Shown in pieces: positions 5,021-8,669 of a stretch of 8,669 bases of DNA. Each line of letters opens with the position of its first letter. Positions within the stretch are counted from its first letter, which is position 1. The stretch lies in contig NZ_JALDTZ010000027.1 of NCBI RefSeq assembly GCF_023109105.1, positions 1 through 8,669 on the forward strand. The letters run 5' to 3'. The notes beneath the pieces are model-generated. The model did no database searches and was not told the DNA's origin. It saw nothing but the letters and a program-made list of their open reading frames with translations. Both the position numbers and the translations under genes were made by a program. Source of the stretch: Streptococcus mitis (GTDB lineage: Bacteria; Bacillota; Bacilli; Lactobacillales; Streptococcaceae).

Positions 5021-6556
5021 ATGGCACACGAAAATGTCATTGAGATGCGTGATATTACCAAGGTGTTTGGTGAATTTGTTGCCAACGACAAAATCAATCT
5101 GCACCTACGAAAAGGTGAAATTCATGCACTTTTAGGAGAAAATGGGGCTGGTAAGTCCACGCTAATGAACATGTTAGCAGGGCTTCTTGAACCAACCAGT
5201 GGTGAAATTGTGGTCAATGGTCAAGTCGTCAACCTCGACTCACCATCTAAAGCGGCTAGCTTGGGAATCGGAATGGTTCACCAGCACTTTATGTTGGTAG
5301 AAGCCTTCACAGTTGCTGAAAACATCATTTTAGGTAGTGAATTAACTAAAAATGGTGTATTAGATATCGCTGGAGCTAGCAAAGAAATCAAGGCTCTTTC
5401 TGAACGTTATGGCTTAGCTGTTGACCCTTCTGCCAAGGTAGCAGATATCTCAGTTGGAGCCCAACAACGTGTAGAAATTTTAAAAACTCTTTATCGGGGG
5501 GCTGATATCCTTATCTTTGACGAACCAACGGCTGTTTTGACTCCATCAGAAATTGATGAGTTGATGGCTATTATGAAAAATCTTGTCAAAGAAGGTAAAT
5601 CAATTATCTTGATTACCCACAAGTTGGACGAGATTCGCGCAGTTTCTGACCGCGTTACAGTTATCCGTCGCGGGAAATCCATTGAAACCGTCGAAATTGC
5701 AGGAGCTACCAATGCTGATTTGGCAGAAATGATGGTGGGTCGTTCTGTTTCCTTTAAAACAGAGAAACAAGCCTCCCAACCAAAAGAAGTTGTCTTGTCT
5801 ATTAAAGACTTGGTGGTCAATGAAAACCGTGGTGTCCCAGCTGTTAAAAATCTGTCCTTGGATGTTCGTGCTGGAGAGATTGTTGGTATTGCGGGGATTG
5901 ATGGAAATGGTCAGTCTGAACTGATTCAAGCCATCACAGGCCTTCGCAAGGTTGAATCTGGTAGCATCGAGCTAAAAGGAGATTCAATTGTAGGATTGCA
6001 CCCACGTCAGATTACAGAGTTGAGTGTAGGGCACGTTCCAGAAGACCGTCACCGTGATGGCTTGATTTTGGAAATGATGATTTCTGAAAATATCGCCCTT
6101 CAAACCTACTATAAAGAACCACATAGTAAAAATGGAATTTTGAACTATTCAAATATTACTTCTTATGCTAAAAAGCTAATGGAAGAATTTGATGTTCGTG
6201 CTGCCAGTGAATTTGTTCCTGCGGCTGCACTCTCAGGTGGAAATCAACAAAAAGCAATTATTGCTCGTGAAATTGATCGAGATCCTGAACTCCTTATCGT
6301 CAGCCAACCAACTCGTGGTTTGGATGTCGGTGCCATTGAATATATCCACAAACGCTTGATTGAAGAGCGTGATAACGGTAAGGCTGTCCTTGTTGTCAGC
6401 TTTGAACTAGATGAGATTTTAAACGTCTCAGACCGTATTGCCGTTATCCACGATGGTAAGATTCAAGGTATTGTATCACCAGAAACAACCAATAAGCAAG
6501 AACTTGGTGTCTTGATGGCTGGTGGAAACTTGGGAAAGGAGAAGAGTGATGTCTAA
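5021..6556 (+). CDS. nupA: nucleoside ABC transporter ATP-binding protein with two ABC domains
   Basis: A 511-residue cytoplasmic ATPase of the sugar/nucleoside (CUT2-like) class, made of two fused ABC domains. Domain 1 is complete in outline: Walker A GENGAGKST (39-47), Q-loop Q88, signature in the variant form SVGAQQ (144-149), Walker B ILIFDEP (163-169) with E168, and switch H200. Domain 2 is altered. The Walker A position reads GIDGNGQS (292-299) with Gln in place of Lys, Walker B ends in SQP (428-430) with Q429 in place of Glu, and the switch His is S460, while the signature LSGGNQQ (404-410) is canonical. As I recall, this split is a feature of the family (B. subtilis NupO/YufO), so it is not decay. 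AAGGA (5009-5013) supports the start. The gene overlaps the first permease gene by 8 nt. The symbol follows the lactococcal nupABC set; S. mutans calls it rnsA. Confidence 0.93.
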   Translation: MAHENVIEMRDITKVFGEFVANDKINLHLRKGEIHALLGENGAGKSTLMNMLAGLLEPTSGEIVVNGQVVNLDSPSKAASLGIGMVHQHFMLVEAFTVAENIILGSELTKNGVLDIAGASKEIKALSERYGLAVDPSAKVADISVGAQQRVEILKTLYRGADILIFDEPTAVLTPSEIDELMAIMKNLVKEGKSIILITHKLDEIRAVSDRVTVIRRGKSIETVEIAGATNADLAEMMVGRSVSFKTEKQASQPKEVVLSIKDLVVNENRGVPAVKNLSLDVRAGEIVGIAGIDGNGQSELIQAITGLRKVESGSIELKGDSIVGLHPRQITELSVGHVPEDRHRDGLILEMMISENIALQTYYKEPHSKNGILNYSNITSYAKKLMEEFDVRAASEFVPAAALSGGNQQKAIIAREIDRDPELLIVSQPTRGLDVGAIEYIHKRLIEERDNGKAVLVVSFELDEILNVSDRIAVIHDGKIQGIVSPETTNKQELGVLMAGGNLGKEKSDV

Positions 6557-7607
6557 AAAATTACAACAAATTTCGGTTCCCTTGATTTCTGTCTTCCTAG
6601 GAATTTTGCTCGGAGCCATTGTCATGTGGATCTTCGGTTATGATGCTATTTGGGGCTACGAAGAATTGTTCTATACAGCCTTTGGTAGTCTGCGTGGGAT
6701 TGGAGAAATCTTCCGTGCCATGGGGCCTTTGGTCTTGATTGGTCTTGGCTTTGCCGTTGCCAGTCGTGCTGGTTTCTTTAACGTCGGACTTCCTGGTCAG
6801 GCTTTAGCAGGTTGGATTCTCAGTGGTTGGTTTGCCTTGTCGCATCCAGATATGCCACGTCCCTTGATGATTCTAGCAACTATCGTAATTGCCTTAATTG
6901 CTGGTGGGATTGTCGGAGCGATTCCAGGTATTCTTAGAGCCTATCTAGGGACGTCAGAGGTTATCGTAACCATCATGATGAACTACATCGTCTTGTATGT
7001 AGGAAATGCCTTTATCCATGCCTTTCCTAAAGACTTCATGCAAAGTACAGATTCGACTATTCGTGTTGGAGCTAATGCAACCTATCAGACACCTTGGTTG
7101 GCTGAGTTGACTGGTAACTCACGGATGAATATCGGTATTTTCTTTGCTCTCATTGCCGTTGCTGTTATTTGGTTCGTGCTCAAGAAAACAACACTTGGTT
7201 TTGAAATCCGTGCGGTTGGTCTTAATCCACACGCATCAGAATACGCTGGTATTTCTGCTAAACGGACGATTATCCTATCAATGATTATTTCAGGTGCCTT
7301 GGCAGGTCTTGGTGGAGCTGTTGAAGGACTTGGAACCTTCCAGAACGTCTATGTTCAAGGGGCATCATTAGCTGTCGGATTTAATGGAATGGCGGTTAGT
7401 TTGCTTGCGGCCAACTCACCAATTGGTATTCTCTTTGCAGCCTTCCTATTTGGTGTTCTCCAAGTTGGAGCCCCAGGTATGAATGCAGCGCAGGTACCGT
7501 CTGAGCTTGTCAGCATTGTAACAGCGTCTATTATCTTCTTTGTCAGTGTTCATTACCTTATCGAACGCTTTGTCAAACCGAAAAAACAAGTTAAAGGAGG
7601 TAAGTAA
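6549..7607 (+). CDS. nupB: nucleoside ABC transporter permease, first subunit
   Basis: A 352-residue integral membrane protein of the branched-chain/ribose permease superfamily (BPD_transp_2). About 9-10 hydrophobic segments are visible, including 9-29, 58-72, 105-127, 136-158, 194-211, 240-262, 290-310 and 319-338. The cytoplasmic coupling loop GFEIRAVGLNPHASEYAGI (217-235) resembles the EAA loop that docks on the ATPase. The conserved GFFNVGLPGQ segment (75-84) corresponds to GGVVNVGLEG in the second permease. The frame is open upstream to a GTG at 6522. I choose ATG 6549 because AAAGGAG (6535-6541) stands 7 nt before it and the family begins with a short basic stretch (MSKKLQ). The 8-nt overlap with the ATPase gene implies coupled translation, and the next gene begins 2 nt after its stop. 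It should form a heterodimeric channel with the second permease. Confidence 0.93.
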   Translation: MSKKLQQISVPLISVFLGILLGAIVMWIFGYDAIWGYEELFYTAFGSLRGIGEIFRAMGPLVLIGLGFAVASRAGFFNVGLPGQALAGWILSGWFALSHPDMPRPLMILATIVIALIAGGIVGAIPGILRAYLGTSEVIVTIMMNYIVLYVGNAFIHAFPKDFMQSTDSTIRVGANATYQTPWLAELTGNSRMNIGIFFALIAVAVIWFVLKKTTLGFEIRAVGLNPHASEYAGISAKRTIILSMIISGALAGLGGAVEGLGTFQNVYVQGASLAVGFNGMAVSLLAANSPIGILFAAFLFGVLQVGAPGMNAAQVPSELVSIVTASIIFFVSVHYLIERFVKPKKQVKGGK

Positions 7608-7609
7608 AG

Positions 7610-8566
7610 ATGTCTATTACAACCTTGCTCACCCTCTTGGTGTCTTCTATGCTGATTTACTCAGCACCTCTCATCTTTACAAGTATCGGTGGTGTTTTCT
7701 CTGAACGTGGTGGTGTGGTAAACGTCGGACTTGAAGGAATTATGGTTATGGGTGCCTTTTCTGGAGTTGTCTTTAACCTTGAATTTGCAGAACAATTTGG
7801 AGCAGCAACTCCATGGCTATCCTTACTTGTTGCAGGATTGGTTGGTGGTGTCTTCTCTATCATCCACGCAGCAGCAACGGTTCATTTTCGTGCAGACCAT
7901 GTTGTCAGCGGTACGGTATTGAACTTGATGGCGCCAGCCTTGGCTGTTTTCTTGGTTAAAGTTCTTTATAACAAAGGACAAACCGACAACCTAAGTCAGA
8001 CTTTTGGACGCTTTGATTTCCCAGTCTTGGCGAATATTCCAGTTATCGGTGATATCTTTTTCAAGTCAACTAGTCTACTTGGTTATTTGGCGATTGCCTT
8101 CTCATTCGTTGCTTGGTTTATCCTCTTCAAGACTCGCTTTGGTCTTCGTCTCCGCTCTGTCGGTGAACACCCTCAGGCAGCGGATACCTTGGGAATCAAT
8201 GTCTACAAGATGAGATATTTAGGGGTTATCATTTCAGGTTTCCTAGGTGGAATTGGTGGAGCAATTTATGCTCAGTCAATTTCCGTTAACTTCTCAGTGA
8301 CAACTATTGTTGGACCAGGATTTATCGCTCTTGCTGCGATGATTTTTGGAAAATGGAATCCAATCGGAGCCATGCTATCTAGTCTCTTCTTTGGACTTTC
8401 ACAAAGTTTGGCTGTTATCGGTTCTCAATTGCCGTTCCTACAAGGAGTGCCAGCGGTTTACCTTCAAATCGCACCTTATGTTTTGACAATACTTGTCTTG
8501 GCAGCCTTCTTTGGAAAAGCAGTCGCACCAAAAGCAGATGGTATCAACTATATCAAATCAAAATAA
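7610..8566 (+). CDS. nupC: nucleoside ABC transporter permease, second subunit
   Basis: A 318-residue integral membrane protein of the same superfamily as its upstream neighbour but shorter. Hydrophobic segments appear near residues 6-25, 41-57, 69-90, 101-119, 156-174, 203-222, 231-246, 250-270 and 285-302. The family segment SERGGVVNVGLEG (31-43) follows the first helix, and the coupling loop GLRLRSVGEHPQAADTLGI (178-196) parallels that of the first permease. The ATG lies 2 nt after the preceding stop. Its ribosome binding site AAAGGAGG (7593-7600) sits inside the end of the upstream gene with 9-nt spacing. This is the last gene of the transporter. No native terminator is visible before the insertion-sequence end about 30 nt downstream. 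The equivalents are lactococcal NupC and S. mutans RnsD. Confidence 0.93.
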   Translation: MSITTLLTLLVSSMLIYSAPLIFTSIGGVFSERGGVVNVGLEGIMVMGAFSGVVFNLEFAEQFGAATPWLSLLVAGLVGGVFSIIHAAATVHFRADHVVSGTVLNLMAPALAVFLVKVLYNKGQTDNLSQTFGRFDFPVLANIPVIGDIFFKSTSLLGYLAIAFSFVAWFILFKTRFGLRLRSVGEHPQAADTLGINVYKMRYLGVIISGFLGGIGGAIYAQSISVNFSVTTIVGPGFIALAAMIFGKWNPIGAMLSSLFFGLSQSLAVIGSQLPFLQGVPAVYLQIAPYVLTILVLAAFFGKAVAPKADGINYIKSK

Positions 8567-8600
8567 GTATACAAAAAAACGTTAGTTCAATACTGAACTG

Positions 8601-8646
8601 CACCCCAAAAGTTAGACAGAAAAAATCTAACTTTTGGGGTGTTTTT
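8601..8646 (+). terminator. perfect 16-bp hairpin with T-tract at the IS left end
   Basis: CACCCCAAAAGTTAGA (8601-8616) pairs without mismatch with TCTAACTTTTGGGGTG (8626-8641) around a 9-nt A-rich loop, followed by TTTTT (8642-8646). It should stop transcription arriving from the transporter genes and is the only terminator visible after them. The left arm is part of the IS terminal repeat. The right arm contains GGGGTG (8636-8641), the only Shine-Dalgarno-like sequence before the transposase ATG. Confidence 0.78.
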
Positions 8647-8649
8647 ATT

Positions 8650-8669
8650 ATGAAATTAACTTATGATGA
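8650..8669 (+). CDS. transposase OrfA of the IS3-family element, 5' fragment only
   Basis: Only the first six codons are visible, reading M-K-L-T-Y-D, and the frame runs off the window. This opening matches the IS861/IS3-type OrfA N-terminus I recall from streptococci (MKLTY followed by acidic residues), a helix-turn-helix protein that binds the IS ends. The only upstream ribosome binding candidate is GGGGTG at 8636-8641, 8 nt before the ATG and inside the hairpin stem. Whether the gene is intact cannot be judged here. Confidence 0.6.

Larger units (their letters stand above)
8594..8669 (+). mobile_element. left end of an IS3-family insertion sequence (IS150-like group), cut by the window edge
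   Basis: From about 8594 (TGAACTGCACCCC) the sequence resembles the terminal inverted repeats of streptococcal IS3-family elements, which typically begin with TG and contain CCCCAAAA-GTTAGACA. The start codon at 8650 opens a frame that matches the N-terminus I recall for OrfA of these elements. The exact left boundary is uncertain by several bases; an alternative is 8599. The right end and target duplication lie outside the window. Confidence 0.68.

Noticed and set aside
5491..5929. Open frames of 109 codons on the minus strand within the ATPase gene
   Set aside because: They are antisense shadows of a conserved coding region, with no ribosome binding site or recognisable protein features.
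6522..6548. Longer first-permease frame starting at GTG 6522 (9 extra residues)
   Set aside because: AAAGGAG at 6535-6541 lies inside this stretch and points to ATG 6549. The extra residues are simply the end of the ATPase gene read in another frame.
1..8669. CRISPR array, tRNA, rRNA, phage or defence genes
   Set aside because: No regularly spaced repeats, no tRNA-like cloverleaf and no protein of those kinds were seen. The window is a nucleoside salvage and transport operon flanked by a small membrane protein gene and an IS end.

Overview
The window looks like a chromosomal segment of a Streptococcus of the mitis group, most likely S. pneumoniae or a close relative. The grounds are low-GC codon use, strong AGGAGG ribosome binding sites, and a gene order I recall from pneumococcal genomes: an RsmC-like methyltransferase, then pdp, deoC, cdd, the PnrA/TmpC lipoprotein and a three-gene ABC transporter. 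This is recognition from protein sequence and gene order; no database search was possible.

Layout. Positions 1-199 hold a candidate promoter and leader for an unrecognised four-helix membrane protein (200-607), which ends at an AT-rich intrinsic terminator (709-752). Next comes a compact control region (763-807): an interrupted palindrome resembling a CcpA (cre) site, a second palindrome, and a good extended -10 promoter. Its predicted start site falls on or beside the methyltransferase ATG at 814, so that mRNA is probably leaderless. The methyltransferase (814-1404) overlaps pdp (1401-2678) by 4 nt. deoC (2697-3359) follows after 18 nt, and cdd (3346-3735) overlaps deoC by 14 nt. An 89-nt gap with small hairpins leads to the lipoprotein gene pnrA (3825-4877). 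A strong GC-rich terminator (4900-4922) and two further hairpins separate pnrA from the ATPase (5021-6556) and two permeases (6549-7607, 7610-8566), which are tightly coupled. The window closes on the left end of an IS3-family insertion sequence (from about 8594). Its first hairpin probably also terminates the operon, and its transposase gene starts at 8650 and runs off the edge.

How the genes work together. The lipoprotein PnrA captures nucleosides outside the membrane, and the ATPase and two permeases import them. Inside, Cdd deaminates (deoxy)cytidine to (deoxy)uridine and Pdp splits pyrimidine nucleosides into base plus (deoxy)ribose-1-phosphate. After conversion to deoxyribose-5-phosphate by a phosphopentomutase not encoded here, DeoC cleaves it to glyceraldehyde-3-phosphate and acetaldehyde. 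The set is therefore a nucleoside uptake and catabolism operon with an rRNA methyltransferase-like gene as its first cistron.

The enzymes and transporter are well-known families and I see no new enzymatic system. The points worth following are regulatory: the leaderless promoter with an embedded operator, the hairpin-rich gaps on both sides of the apparently highly expressed pnrA, and the IS end that may double as operon terminator and mask its own ribosome binding site.
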